NCBI GenBank assembly: GCA_944326485.1
Contig: CALVED010000009.1
Span: 1-64,000 of the forward strand
Reading direction: 5' to 3'
Length of the DNA: 64,000 nt
From: Candidatus Gastranaerophilales bacterium
GTDB lineage: Bacteria > Cyanobacteriota > Vampirovibrionia > Gastranaerophilales > Gastranaerophilaceae
Positions within the stretch are counted from its first letter, which is position 1; every line of letters begins with the position of its first letter. The position numbers and the translations under genes were made by a program. Below, one piece after another: positions 17,284 to 27,124 of the stretch. A model generated the notes under the pieces. The model worked only from the letters and a program-made list of their open reading frames with translations, was not told where the DNA came from and searched no databases.

Positions 17284-19362
17284 TTACATTTCAGGAATAA
17301 CAATTTCCTCTTCTTTGTTTATTTCTTTTTCTTTTTTTCGCAATAATTTTTCTTGGATTGGAATATTAAGTTGTGTAGGAATTGCTCTAAAGTCATCTTT
17401 TTCTTTTTTCTTATCTTTTAATTTATCTTCTTTATCTTTCTTCTCAGATTTGCTATCATCTTCATTCTGAGCATTTTCTTGAGAACTTGAGTCCATATCT
17501 TCCTTTTTTGATTCATCATAAGATATAAAATCAACTTTATCATAATCAAATTCACTACTGCCATATTGTGCAGTTGCAACTGTCATCATATCTTTCCAAA
17601 TTTTTGCAGGAGCCGTTCCTCCGGTTAAACCGATACTATGATTATCATCATTTCCAATAAAAACACCTGTAACAATATCAGGAGTATAACCTATAAACCA
17701 AGCATCTTTATTTTCATTTGTTGTACCTGTTTTCCCTGCCATTGGTTTATTAATATTTGCCCCCCTGCCTGTACCATTTGTTATAACTTTTCTGAGCATT
17801 GCAGTCATAATTCCTGCAGTGTCTCTGTCTAACACTTTTGTTATTTTTGTTCTCTTTGCCTCATAAACAACTTTTCCTCTTTGTGTTTCTATTTTTTCAA
17901 TTGCATAAGGCTGAACTTTATAACCTCCATTCGCAAAAGTACCATAAACTATTACCATATCATACAATTTAACACCATTAGAACCAAGAGCAATTGTATA
18001 ATCGTGAGTTATTGGAGTAGTAATTCCCAATGTTTTTGCCATATCAATAACAGGACCTATTCCTACATCCTTAATTAATTTAACTGCAACAACATTTGAT
18101 GATAAAGCTAAAGCTTTATATAAAGGCATTTTACCCTTGTATTTATTTCCATAATTATGAGGACTCCATTTTGCTATAGTAATAGGAGAATCATCAACTA
18201 TATCATTAGGCATCCAACCTTTATGAATGGCTGCAGCATATACAATAGGCTTGAATGATGAACCAGGTGGCCTTACAGCTTGTGTAATTCTATCATATTG
18301 ACTTTGTGTATAATCTTTACCGCCACAATATGCTATTATTGCTCCGGTCATTGGCGAGAAGGAGAATAATGCTGCATTTTGTTTAGGTTTTGTAAGTCTC
18401 CAAGCAGCAAGATTTTTATCTATTGCTTCATTTGCTGCAACTTGTGCCTTATAATCCAATGTTGTAGTTATTTTATATCCGCCTTGAGATATTTCTGTTT
18501 CATCAAAGCCTAAATCTTCAAGTTCTTTCATAACGTAATCTATGAAATAAGGTGCCACATTAGTACTTGAATACCCTGGTTTCTTATTTAATACTATTTT
18601 TTCTCTTATTGCTGACTCATATTGTTTTTTAGTTATGGTTTTCATTATATACATTCTTTTAAGAACTTTATTTCTTCTTTTTTCAGCAAGCTTAATATTC
18701 TTAAAAGGAGAATATACTGATGGTGCCTGAGGTAATCCTGCAATTAGTGCACATTCTGCTAAAGTTAATTGTGATAAATTTTTATCAAAATATGTTGATG
18801 CAGCAGCTCCAACACCATATGCACCAGAACCTAAATATACATTATTTAAGTACATTTCTAATATTTTATCTTTAGATATTGTTTTTTCAATTCTTGCCGC
18901 AATTTGAATTTCTTTTATTTTTCTGGTAAATGTCTTTTCATTTGATAAAAATAAAATCCTAGCCAATTGTTGAGTAATTGTACTTGCACCTTGAGTTGCC
19001 TTTTTATTTATTACATTGACTATAATAGAGCGCATAATTCCAAAAATATCATACCCGTCGTGAGTATAAAAATTTTTATCTTCTGTTGATATTATTGCAT
19101 CTTTTAAATATTTCGGAATTTCGTCTATTGTCACTTGTTCATAATGAAAAGTCTGAAATGTTTTTATCAAATGACCATCGGATGAAAATACTCTTGTAAC
19201 TATATTTCTATTATAGTTATCTAATTGAGGAATCGGACCAAGTTCTGCTAAATACATCTTTACGGCAACATATCCTGCCAATATAAACGCAGCCATTATT
19301 ATAAAGATTACTTTTATAAATGTAAAAAATGCATTTGAGTTTTTCTTTTTTTTCTTAGGCAT
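17284..19362 (-). CDS. Class A penicillin-binding protein (PBP1A type)
   Basis: Bifunctional peptidoglycan synthase: glycosyltransferase 51 plus transpeptidase. One N-terminal membrane helix follows a Lys-rich lead (MPKKKKKN). The GT51 domain shows STEDKNFYTHDGYD, with the catalytic Glu, and GASTITQQLARILFL. The transpeptidase has the Ser motif SSFK in PPGSSFKPIVY, SSN in LSSNVVAVK, and KTGT in MAGKTGTTNENKDAWFIGY. The last 70 residues are a charged Lys/Glu tail. The ATG at 19362 (692 residues) is preferred over one four codons earlier because GGGG then sits at ribosome-site distance. It acts at the outer face of the inner membrane. Confidence 0.95.
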   Translation of the reverse strand: MPKKKKKNSNAFFTFIKVIFIIMAAFILAGYVAVKMYLAELGPIPQLDNYNRNIVTRVFSSDGHLIKTFQTFHYEQVTIDEIPKYLKDAIISTEDKNFYTHDGYDIFGIMRSIIVNVINKKATQGASTITQQLARILFLSNEKTFTRKIKEIQIAARIEKTISKDKILEMYLNNVYLGSGAYGVGAAASTYFDKNLSQLTLAECALIAGLPQAPSVYSPFKNIKLAEKRRNKVLKRMYIMKTITKKQYESAIREKIVLNKKPGYSSTNVAPYFIDYVMKELEDLGFDETEISQGGYKITTTLDYKAQVAANEAIDKNLAAWRLTKPKQNAALFSFSPMTGAIIAYCGGKDYTQSQYDRITQAVRPPGSSFKPIVYAAAIHKGWMPNDIVDDSPITIAKWSPHNYGNKYKGKMPLYKALALSSNVVAVKLIKDVGIGPVIDMAKTLGITTPITHDYTIALGSNGVKLYDMVIVYGTFANGGYKVQPYAIEKIETQRGKVVYEAKRTKITKVLDRDTAGIMTAMLRKVITNGTGRGANINKPMAGKTGTTNENKDAWFIGYTPDIVTGVFIGNDDNHSIGLTGGTAPAKIWKDMMTVATAQYGSSEFDYDKVDFISYDESKKEDMDSSSQENAQNEDDSKSEKKDKEDKLKDKKKEKDDFRAIPTQLNIPIQEKLLRKKEKEINKEEEIVIPEM

Positions 19363-19439
19363 TATTATCCCCATTTTGTTATAATATCTACTGTAATATT
19401 TTACCAGAGAAATAAATTAAGAAACTTAATTGTTAACAA

Positions 19440-19826
19440 ATGTCTATAGATTTAATCAAATCAATATATTATGAATTATTATCTTATTTTGTAATACAAA
19501 AACCCAAATATTCAATTGAGGGAAAATGTATACAATGCGGAAAATGCTGCAGCCAAATTCGAGCAAATGGAATGAGAAATGAAAAAGATTTAAAAATTAT
19601 GCAATTTTTCTTTCCATGGTATAGAAATTTTTACATTCTAAAAACTACAGACGAGGAAGTGATACTTAGTTGTAAAAATTTATTAAAAAATGGTAAATGC
19701 AAAATTTATAAATTTCGTCCACTAGTATGCAGAAATTATCCTAATAAAAATTTTCAAAATAAAGGAGAATTAATAGAAGGCTGCGGATATAAAATTATCA
19801 AAAAGCCATTTAAGGATTATTTATAA
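19440..19826 (+). CDS. YkgJ-family cysteine-cluster protein
   Basis: A 128-residue Cys-rich protein with CIQCGKCCSQIR, then SCKNLLKNGKCKIYKFRPLVC and a last Cys in EGCGY. This matches the CxxCxxCC...C...C pattern of the YkgJ/UPF0153 family, thought to bind iron or zinc. The biochemical role is unproved. It lies alone on the plus strand between two minus-strand genes and its end overlaps that of the GT41 gene by 17 bases. No Shine-Dalgarno is visible before the ATG. Confidence 0.8.
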   Translation: MSIDLIKSIYYELLSYFVIQKPKYSIEGKCIQCGKCCSQIRANGMRNEKDLKIMQFFFPWYRNFYILKTTDEEVILSCKNLLKNGKCKIYKFRPLVCRNYPNKNFQNKGELIEGCGYKIIKKPFKDYL

Positions 19827-21399
19827 AATCAGCCCAAACTTTTTCATATTTACTTTCTAAGTCTTGAGTAAATGCTTTTTCGTTGACTCTTAATTCCGAC
19901 TCATTAATCTTATTACGCAAAGAATTTCTTAAATCCGAAAGTTTATTTCTATCATTTGCAAGCTCACAAGCAGCTTTAACATAGTCATCTCCGCATTCAG
20001 CATTAAATTCATCAAGATTTAAAACATGATTAATTCTTCCTGCACCTCTGGATTGTAAGCCTTCTCCCAATAAGCTTATAGTTGGAACCCCCATTAATGC
20101 TGTTTCTATAGCTATAGACATGCCGCTAAAAGGATATGGATCAAGTGAAATATCTGCTTGACAATAAGCTCTATAATGTATGTCATATTTATGAGAACTA
20201 AAAATTAATCTCTCTGGTGTAATTCCTCTCTTGTCAAATTTTTCTTTTAAAAATCTTATTATTTTTCTTGTTAATTGAGTCCTATATATTAATAATTTTG
20301 AATCAGGTATTGTCTTTAATATTTTTGACCACAAATATATTGTTGCATCATTAATTTTAGATGTACAATTAAAACTTCCAAACGTAATGTATCCATTCTT
20401 TTTAAAAGGATTATCCTCAATATTAGGAAGTTGCTTTTCCATAAATATCTGATATCCTTTATCTAAGTATAAAGGCTTTTCAGTATATAAATATGCTTTA
20501 TCTTCAGGAATGGAAAATCTGTCTGCCAATATATAGTCAACTTCTTTCATTCCTAGAGTATTTAAATAACCTAAATATGAAATTATAATTGGAGCAGGTT
20601 TATATAAATTTGCATAAGTTTTCAAATGAGTATATCCACCAAGATCAATTAAAATATCTATATCATTATCATGAATTAATTTAGCGATTCCACTGTCTTC
20701 AAGCTTAGAACAAGGAATCATTTTAAATCCTATCTCTTTTATCTTTTCGGTTGTAGCATCTTCTTTATCAGAACCATTAAATATAAAGAAATTAAACTTT
20801 TCCTGATTATGATTTTCCCAAATTGGTATCATATAATTCATCATTGTATGAGCATGACAATCAGAAGATAAATAACCAATATTTAATTTTTTATTCTTTT
20901 GTTTCTTTTTTTCTTTATAATCATATTTTTTAATATTTTTAAAAAGATTACTTTTTATTTGAGCAACTTCATATTCTGACTCATCTTTTATATCTTGTTG
21001 ATCATAATAAGAAGACTTAGTCATGGCAAATAACTTACAAGCAGAATCATATTTATTAACTTCAATATTTAAAGCTTTATTATGATAATCAATACTTTTA
21101 TCAGTATCAATATAAAAATAAGCATGAGCTAATCTTGAAAAAACACTAACCTGACCGGAAGGATATTCTTTCAAATATTCCTCATAATAATAAGTAGCTT
21201 TATCTTTATCATCAATTTTATAATAAGTATTTGCAAGCCTGATATATAATGAAGCAAGTGACGTCTTATCAATTTTTTTAGCCATTATAAGTGCTATTTT
21301 ATATGTCTTAATAGCTTCTTTATACAATTCTTTGTCATATAAAGACTGACCTTCATCCATTAACTCTTGAAAAGAACTTTTTTCTTTATTTTCTGCCAC
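19810..21399 (-). CDS. TPR-fused GT41 (SPINDLY/OGT-like) glycosyltransferase
   Basis: A 529-residue protein. Residues 1-150 form TPR helices (LYDKELYKEAIKTYKIALIM and YYKIDDKDKATYYYEEYLKE). The rest is the GT41 catalytic region, two Rossmann-like parts: IGYLSSDCHAHTMMNYMIP, DIDILIDLGGYTHLK, PAPIIISYLGYLNTLGM, ITFGSFNCTSKINDATIYLW, and the final DISLDPYPFSGMSIAIETAL. The family moves GlcNAc or other sugars onto Ser/Thr of proteins from UDP- or GDP-sugars. It lies 15 bases downstream of gpsA and may ride on the division operon transcript. The acceptor is unknown; no signal peptide, so cytoplasmic modification is likely. Confidence 0.88.
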   Translation of the reverse strand: MAENKEKSSFQELMDEGQSLYDKELYKEAIKTYKIALIMAKKIDKTSLASLYIRLANTYYKIDDKDKATYYYEEYLKEYPSGQVSVFSRLAHAYFYIDTDKSIDYHNKALNIEVNKYDSACKLFAMTKSSYYDQQDIKDESEYEVAQIKSNLFKNIKKYDYKEKKKQKNKKLNIGYLSSDCHAHTMMNYMIPIWENHNQEKFNFFIFNGSDKEDATTEKIKEIGFKMIPCSKLEDSGIAKLIHDNDIDILIDLGGYTHLKTYANLYKPAPIIISYLGYLNTLGMKEVDYILADRFSIPEDKAYLYTEKPLYLDKGYQIFMEKQLPNIEDNPFKKNGYITFGSFNCTSKINDATIYLWSKILKTIPDSKLLIYRTQLTRKIIRFLKEKFDKRGITPERLIFSSHKYDIHYRAYCQADISLDPYPFSGMSIAIETALMGVPTISLLGEGLQSRGAGRINHVLNLDEFNAECGDDYVKAACELANDRNKLSDLRNSLRNKINESELRVNEKAFTQDLESKYEKVWADFINNP

Positions 21400-21414
21400 T
21401 TTTTATCTCCATAT

Positions 21415-22422
21415 TTAACACAATTTATATTCTTCTTCTTGCTTTAACTTTCTATTCATCAACTTATTTAAAACTTCATCAGGAGTAATATCTGTATATA
21501 CAGCCTCATATATAGCTGATGAAACGGGTACATCAATATTTAATTTAGCAGCAAGCTCACATAATGCTTTAGAAGTCTTTACCCCTTCAGCAACAGAACC
21601 AAGTTCCTTTAATATATCATCAATTTTTTTCCCTTTACCAAGCATAGAACCAACTGTAAAATTTCTGCTAAAAGGACTTGAACAAGTCGCAATTAAATCA
21701 CCCATCCCGGATAAACCGTATAAAGTAGAAGGGCTGGCACCAAGAGCCACACTGACTCTGACAATTTCTGCCATACCTCTTGTTAAAAGTGAACCTCTGC
21801 AATTGTCTCCTAGATTCATCGCATCAGCAAAACCAGAAGCAATAGCTATTACATTTTTTAAGCTTCCGCCAAGTTCAACACCTATAACATCAGAGTTGGT
21901 ATATAACCTAAATTTAGAAGGAACAGTTAAATGTTTTTGTACATATTCGGCAACTTGCATATCATCACAAGCAACAGATGCTGCAGTAGGACATCCGTTT
22001 AAAATTTCTTTTGCCAATGTAGGACCAGACAATATAGCAAGTTTTACATTGGGCAATTCATCTTTTATCACTTCTGACATTCTTTTTAAAGAAGGTAACT
22101 CTAAACCTTTTGACAAATTTACCAATACTTGATTTGATTTTAATCCTACTTCTTTCAGTTGTTTACAAACAGCTCTTATTCCAGACGTTGCAACTACAAG
22201 GAGTATGATATCCGCACCATCTATTGCCATTTTTAAGTCATCTGTAATATCTACTTTTTTATCCAATTGCACAGTTAATGGCTTGTTTGTTCTTTTATTT
22301 GTTCTAAGCTCATCCGATATATCTTCTTTTCTACCCCAAACACAAATTTCTTCAAAATTATTATTTAGAAGCCAAGCAAGAGTTAACCCCCAACATCCGG
22401 GACCTAATACAGTTAATTTCAT
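21415..22422 (-). CDS. gpsA: NAD(P)-dependent glycerol-3-phosphate dehydrogenase
   Basis: Makes sn-glycerol-3-phosphate from dihydroxyacetone phosphate for phospholipid synthesis. A 335-residue protein with the N-terminal Rossmann motif LGPGCWGLTLAWLL, LSGPTLAKEI, the catalytic-lysine strand ELGGSLKNVIAIASG, and GLSGMGDLIATCSSPFSRNF. The nucleotide loop is GPGCWG rather than the usual GAGxWG. It is 27 bases from murE and 15 from the GT41 gene, on the same strand. Confidence 0.95.
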   Translation of the reverse strand: MKLTVLGPGCWGLTLAWLLNNNFEEICVWGRKEDISDELRTNKRTNKPLTVQLDKKVDITDDLKMAIDGADIILLVVATSGIRAVCKQLKEVGLKSNQVLVNLSKGLELPSLKRMSEVIKDELPNVKLAILSGPTLAKEILNGCPTAASVACDDMQVAEYVQKHLTVPSKFRLYTNSDVIGVELGGSLKNVIAIASGFADAMNLGDNCRGSLLTRGMAEIVRVSVALGASPSTLYGLSGMGDLIATCSSPFSRNFTVGSMLGKGKKIDDILKELGSVAEGVKTSKALCELAAKLNIDVPVSSAIYEAVYTDITPDEVLNKLMNRKLKQEEEYKLC

Positions 22423-22449
22423 ACACTACCTCCTATTTAATAAACTATT

Positions 22450-23913
22450 TTATACGCATTCGAAAACTTTTCTTGCTTCTTCTCTATCATCAAAATGAAT
22501 AGTTTTATTCTTTAAAATTTGATAATCTTCATGCCCTTTACCGGCAATAACTATAACATCATCAGGTTTTGATATTGTTTTTAAAAATTTTATAGCTTCA
22601 CCTCTATCGGGTTCAACAAATACTCTTTGAGTATCCACTGTTTTTATACCTGTCATAATATCAGATATAATTAATTGAGGATCTTCACTTCTCGGATTAT
22701 CTGAAGTTACAACAACTTTATCAGAAAGCTCATCTGCAATTTTTCCCATTTTTGGACGTTTTGTAGTGTCTCTATCTCCTCCGCATCCAAATAAACATAT
22801 TAAATTGCTTCCTTTCGGAGTTAATTCTCTCGCTGCTTTAAGTACATTTTCAAGTCCATCCGGTGTATGAGCATAATCAACAATAACAAGCGGTTTTTTA
22901 CTTACTATTTCAAATCTTCCTGCTACACTTTTTGTTGTTTCAAGTGCTTTGATTATTATTTTATAATCAATACCCATTGCTAAAGCACAAGCAAATGCTG
23001 CAAGTGCATTATAAACACTAAACATTCCATTTAAATGCAAATTCATTTTTTCTTTTTTGCCATTAAATTCAACTGTTAATTTCGCACCATCTACAGAAAA
23101 ATCTATGTCTAATGCTTTTACATCTGCATCTTTTTTTACACCATAAGTTAAAATTTTTACACCTTCAGGAACTACATTTATAAAATCTTGTGCATATTCA
23201 TCATCTGCATTGATAACAGCAAATGCACCCTTCTTTAAATTTTCAAATAATATTGCTTTAGCTTTAAAGTAATTTCTCATCGTTATATGATAATCAAGAT
23301 GATCTTGAGTTAAGTTAGTGAAAACAGCTCCATCAAAATCACAACATCCTACCCTATTTTGTTCAAGAGAATGAGAACTTACTTCCATCACAACACTATT
23401 AATTTTACTATCTGCCATTAATCTTAAATCTCTTTGTAAATCAGAAGGTTGTGGAGTGGTATGCTTTGCTTCTTTGTATTCATCACTACTTGATAATTTA
23501 TATCCTAAAGTACCTATTAATGCACATTTTTCATTATTTTCCTCTAATATTTTCTGCACCAAATGAGTTACCGTTGTTTTACCATTAGTTCCGGTAACAC
23601 CAATTAGTTTAATTTCTTTAGAAGGTTCATTATAAAAAGCTGCAGCAATATTTGCCATTGTTCTTTTTGTATCTTTCACTATAATTTGTGGAATGTCAAT
23701 ATTCAATTCTTGTTCACAAAAAAGAGCTGAAGCTCCATTTTCAGCAGCCTGCTTTGCAAAATCATGACCGTCAGAATTCTCACCTTTAATACATAAAAAT
23801 ATATCACCAGATTTAACTTTTGATGAATTATAACAAATTCCGGTTATATTAATATCTTTAAAATTTTTTACTTCATATTTATCTAATAGTTTCAACAAAT
23901 TACTTAACAACAT
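22450..23913 (-). CDS. murE: UDP-MurNAc-tripeptide ligase (meso-DAP adding)
   Basis: Adds the third amino acid to the peptidoglycan precursor in the cytoplasm. A 487-residue Mur ligase: ATP loop VTGTNGKTTVTHLV, TTPQPSDLQ, MEVSSHSLEQNRV, VIVDYAHTPDGLENVL, and the specificity loop DNPRSEDP, which marks meso-diaminopimelate rather than lysine. It sits 18 bases downstream of ftsI, the classic dcw order. Confidence 0.96.
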   Translation of the reverse strand: MLLSNLLKLLDKYEVKNFKDINITGICYNSSKVKSGDIFLCIKGENSDGHDFAKQAAENGASALFCEQELNIDIPQIIVKDTKRTMANIAAAFYNEPSKEIKLIGVTGTNGKTTVTHLVQKILEENNEKCALIGTLGYKLSSSDEYKEAKHTTPQPSDLQRDLRLMADSKINSVVMEVSSHSLEQNRVGCCDFDGAVFTNLTQDHLDYHITMRNYFKAKAILFENLKKGAFAVINADDEYAQDFINVVPEGVKILTYGVKKDADVKALDIDFSVDGAKLTVEFNGKKEKMNLHLNGMFSVYNALAAFACALAMGIDYKIIIKALETTKSVAGRFEIVSKKPLVIVDYAHTPDGLENVLKAARELTPKGSNLICLFGCGGDRDTTKRPKMGKIADELSDKVVVTSDNPRSEDPQLIISDIMTGIKTVDTQRVFVEPDRGEAIKFLKTISKPDDVIVIAGKGHEDYQILKNKTIHFDDREEARKVFECV

Positions 23914-23931
23914 ATCTTAATACCTCTTTAA

Positions 23932-25650
23932 TTATTCTACTACATTTTTATCCGGCGGTATATTTAAAATTCTTGCACATTGAAGTGCAACTTCCTTAAA
24001 CACAGGAGCTGCAACGGTATTACCCCATACAGGTCCGCCTGCAGAAGCAGAATCTATTACTACATATATTAAAATTTGTGGATTATTTGCAGGAAGAAAA
24101 CCTATTACAGATGCATATAATGCATTTGAATATCCTTTTTTGTTTTCCATTGGTTTTTTCGACGTACCTGTTTTTCCAGCAACAGAATATCTGTCTAAAT
24201 TTATGTATGACTTTGAATTTGAAACACTCTTAGAAAGAAGCTGAGTAACTATTCTGGCTGTTTCAGGACTAATCGCTTGGACTCTTTTTATTTTTTCTGC
24301 TTCTTCCTCCGGAGAATATTTTATAACATGAGGTGTTACTCTAACTCCATTATTTGCAATAGCAGAAACAGCAGAAATCATTTGCATTGCAGTAACAGAT
24401 GCACCATAACCATATCCCATAGAAGCTTGTCTTGATTTATCCCATTTAAATGGTTTGGGAAGTAAACCGGATGACTCTCCAGCTAAATCAATACCACTTT
24501 TCTTACCTATGCCTAGATTTGATAATATTGTATAAAATTCAGAAGGAGTCATCATTAAAGCAATATTAGCACTTCCAACATTGCTTGAATGTTCTAACAA
24601 ATATACAAGATTTATCATGCCGGGATTTGGATGTTTATGATAATCATAATTCTGAATAGTCCAGCTTCCTAGCTTCATCTTACCAGTATCAAGAATTTTT
24701 GACCAAGGTTTTATTTTTCCTGTTTCAATACCTGCTGCAACTGTTAAAGTTTTAAAAGTAGATCCAGGAGGATATACATCTGTCAAAGTCCAATTTTTCA
24801 AATCAATTGCAGCTGTTTTTTTATAATTATTTGGATTATACCTTGGGTAAACAGCATAACCTAGTATTTCACCATTTTTAGGATTCATTACAATTACAGC
24901 ACCTCTTGATGCTTTTTTTGTAGTAATCATTGCTAACAACTCTCTTTCACAAACATGCTGTATTGCTGAATCTATTGTTAAAGTAACTGTTTTTCCTGTT
25001 CTTGGTGTTGCCGCTAAAACAGGATCTGTTCCTGCTTCATAAATTATATCTCCTCTTGGAGTTCTTTCTATTTTTATTTCTTCTCCAACATCTTCTAATT
25101 TTTCTTTTGCCGTTAGTTCAACACCTGATGCTGTATCTGCATCCGGATTATAATAACCAATTACATGAGCTGCCAATTCATCTTGAGGATACACTCTCTC
25201 ATTTTTTTTATCTAAACTTATCTCCCTTAATCCCATTTTTTTTATTTTTTCAGCAGTCAGTCTATCTACATCTTTTTTAAGAAGAATAACGGTCGCACCT
25301 TTATTTATATTATTTTCCAATGTTTTTTTATCAATACCCAAGTATGGAGATAGAATTTCAGCTAATTCGCTCGGTTCATGATCAAAATATTCTCTATGAG
25401 CATATAAATTATATGATGTTTGATCTGTTGCTAATCTAACACCATTTCTATCAACAATTTGACCTCTCATTATAAAATTTTTACTATATCTTTGATTCTT
25501 AGCTCTTATCTTATAATGTCTTATATCTACAATCTGTAATAAAAATAAATAGATTATAGAAATACAAAACAAACCTAATATCAAAATATGAGCATATTTA
25601 ATTCGTTTTTCAATATTCTTAAGTTTATTTTTTTCATTATTTTCTGACAT
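23932..25650 (-). CDS. ftsI: Division-type class B penicillin-binding protein (FtsI/PBP3)
   Basis: Septal peptidoglycan transpeptidase. 572 residues: one N-terminal membrane helix (HILILGLFCISIIYLFLLQI), a dimerisation domain starting RGQIVDRNGVRLA, and the catalytic domain with STFK in PPGSTFKTLTV, SSN in HSSNVGSAN and KTGT in AGKTGTSKKP. The place between an ftsL-like gene and murE supports the division role over the elongation PBP2. The active site faces the periplasm. Confidence 0.95.
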   Translation of the reverse strand: MSENNEKNKLKNIEKRIKYAHILILGLFCISIIYLFLLQIVDIRHYKIRAKNQRYSKNFIMRGQIVDRNGVRLATDQTSYNLYAHREYFDHEPSELAEILSPYLGIDKKTLENNINKGATVILLKKDVDRLTAEKIKKMGLREISLDKKNERVYPQDELAAHVIGYYNPDADTASGVELTAKEKLEDVGEEIKIERTPRGDIIYEAGTDPVLAATPRTGKTVTLTIDSAIQHVCERELLAMITTKKASRGAVIVMNPKNGEILGYAVYPRYNPNNYKKTAAIDLKNWTLTDVYPPGSTFKTLTVAAGIETGKIKPWSKILDTGKMKLGSWTIQNYDYHKHPNPGMINLVYLLEHSSNVGSANIALMMTPSEFYTILSNLGIGKKSGIDLAGESSGLLPKPFKWDKSRQASMGYGYGASVTAMQMISAVSAIANNGVRVTPHVIKYSPEEEAEKIKRVQAISPETARIVTQLLSKSVSNSKSYINLDRYSVAGKTGTSKKPMENKKGYSNALYASVIGFLPANNPQILIYVVIDSASAGGPVWGNTVAAPVFKEVALQCARILNIPPDKNVVE

Positions 25651-25712
25651 AAAAAATCCCTTAATAACAGGGTATCATAAGAACATTTATTAATAAAACT
25701 TTTTTACTAAAA

Positions 25713-26159
25713 TTAATATCCCATAGACCACTTATAATTTACTGTCTTTTCAGGTGTTTGAGGAACAACAGCAACTTTCACTGCAGGTATTTCTATTACC
25801 TTTTTGGCAGTATCTAACATTGTTTTATCCTGTATAATTTTATCTACTTTATTAAATGAATGTAAATTATCTAATTTATTCTGTAATTCTATATTCTCAT
25901 TAGTCAGAGCAACTATTTCTCTACCTAAAGTATTCATTCTTTTTTCGCTATCAGAAACAAAGTAATAACTTATAACAGATAATAAAACTAAACACAAAAG
26001 TATGGAACTCAACAACTTATTAAACTTTTCAATAGGAGATTTTTTTATTGAATGTTTAGGAAATTTTCCATATATTACAGGTGTTGTCATAGGAGCAGCA
26101 ACTGCTTTCTGACCATAAATATAACTTCTATCAATATATCTTATTGAACTTCTGCTCAA
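25713..26159 (-). CDS. ftsL: FtsL-like small division protein
   Basis: A 148-residue bitopic protein with a 45-residue cytoplasmic lead, one membrane helix (LLSSILLCLVLLSVISYYFV) and a short periplasmic coiled coil (LGREIVALTNENIELQNKLD). FtsL sequences are poorly conserved. The call rests on topology, size and position between rsmH and ftsI. A Pro/Val-rich tail ends the protein. Confidence 0.75.
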   Translation of the reverse strand: MSRSSIRYIDRSYIYGQKAVAAPMTTPVIYGKFPKHSIKKSPIEKFNKLLSSILLCLVLLSVISYYFVSDSEKRMNTLGREIVALTNENIELQNKLDNLHSFNKVDKIIQDKTMLDTAKKVIEIPAVKVAVVPQTPEKTVNYKWSMGY

Positions 26160-26174
26160 TGATGTCTCCCCTGA

Positions 26175-27104
26175 TTATTTATTTATTCTTCTTGCGATTC
26201 TCAACTTAGCTGATCTTGAAGGTGGATTTTCTTTAACTTCTTCTTCAGTAGCTGTTAAAGGTTTTTTTACAACCAACTCTAACATTGGTTCTTGATTATC
26301 TGACACACCTTCCATTTTTATACATCCCCTTGAATAGTCTCTAAAAATATTTTTTACTATTCTGTCCTCTAAAGAATGGAATGTTACTACAGATATTATA
26401 GCATCATTTGATAATAATGTAAGCACTTCATTTAATGTATTTTTAATATTGTCAAGTTCATGATTCACTTCAATTCTTATTGCTTGAAAAACTCTTGTAG
26501 CAGGATGAATTTTAGATTTTATTCGAGGAGTTGCTTCAAATACAATATTTACTAGTTCTTTCGTTGTTTCTATCTTTTTTATTTTTCTCTTTTCTATAAT
26601 TTTTTTAGCAATACGTTTTGAAAATCTTTCCTCGCCATATTCGCTGAAAATTCTGACTAATTCTTCTTCTTTATAATCATTAATAACATCATAAGCAGAA
26701 AAATCAGCACTTTGGTTAAACCGCATGTCTAATTTTGAATCATTTAAGAAACTGAAACCTCTTTCTTTTGAGGTCAATTGGGGAGTTGAAGCACCAAAGT
26801 CAAAAACTATACCTCCTGTTATTTCAGAAATATTATTTTTATCTAAATATTTCTTAATGTTTGTATAAGAATCGTTAACAATAGTTAAATTTTTGTAATC
26901 TTTTAGTTTTTCACTTGAATGATTAATCGCATCAATATCAACATCAAAAGAAATCAAATGCCCATCAGGAGAAATTCTTTGTAAAATTAACTCACTATAT
27001 CCGCCCCCGCCAAGTGTTCCATCTATATATAATTTCCCATTTTGGCAATTTAGTGCGTCAACAGCTTCTTTTAACATAACAGGATAATGATAAAATCCTG
27101 ACAT
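26175..27104 (-). CDS. rsmH: 16S rRNA m4C1402 methyltransferase
   Basis: SAM-dependent methyltransferase (former MraW). 309 residues with YHYPVMLKEAVDAL at the start, the SAM loop DGTLGGGGYSELIL, GIVFDFGASTPQL, the conserved DMRFNQSADFSAYDVIN and VTFHSLEDRIVKNIF. It heads the dcw part of the run, 20 bases downstream of prfA and 15 upstream of the ftsL-like gene. Confidence 0.96.
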   Translation of the reverse strand: MSGFYHYPVMLKEAVDALNCQNGKLYIDGTLGGGGYSELILQRISPDGHLISFDVDIDAINHSSEKLKDYKNLTIVNDSYTNIKKYLDKNNISEITGGIVFDFGASTPQLTSKERGFSFLNDSKLDMRFNQSADFSAYDVINDYKEEELVRIFSEYGEERFSKRIAKKIIEKRKIKKIETTKELVNIVFEATPRIKSKIHPATRVFQAIRIEVNHELDNIKNTLNEVLTLLSNDAIISVVTFHSLEDRIVKNIFRDYSRGCIKMEGVSDNQEPMLELVVKKPLTATEEEVKENPPSRSAKLRIARRINK

Positions 27105-27124
27105 TTAAGTTAAATCCCCTTTTT

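Noticed and set aside
19363-19374. Upstream ATG for the class A PBP
   Set aside because: It is in frame but the GGGG ribosome site lies inside this four-codon extension, so the later ATG is preferred.
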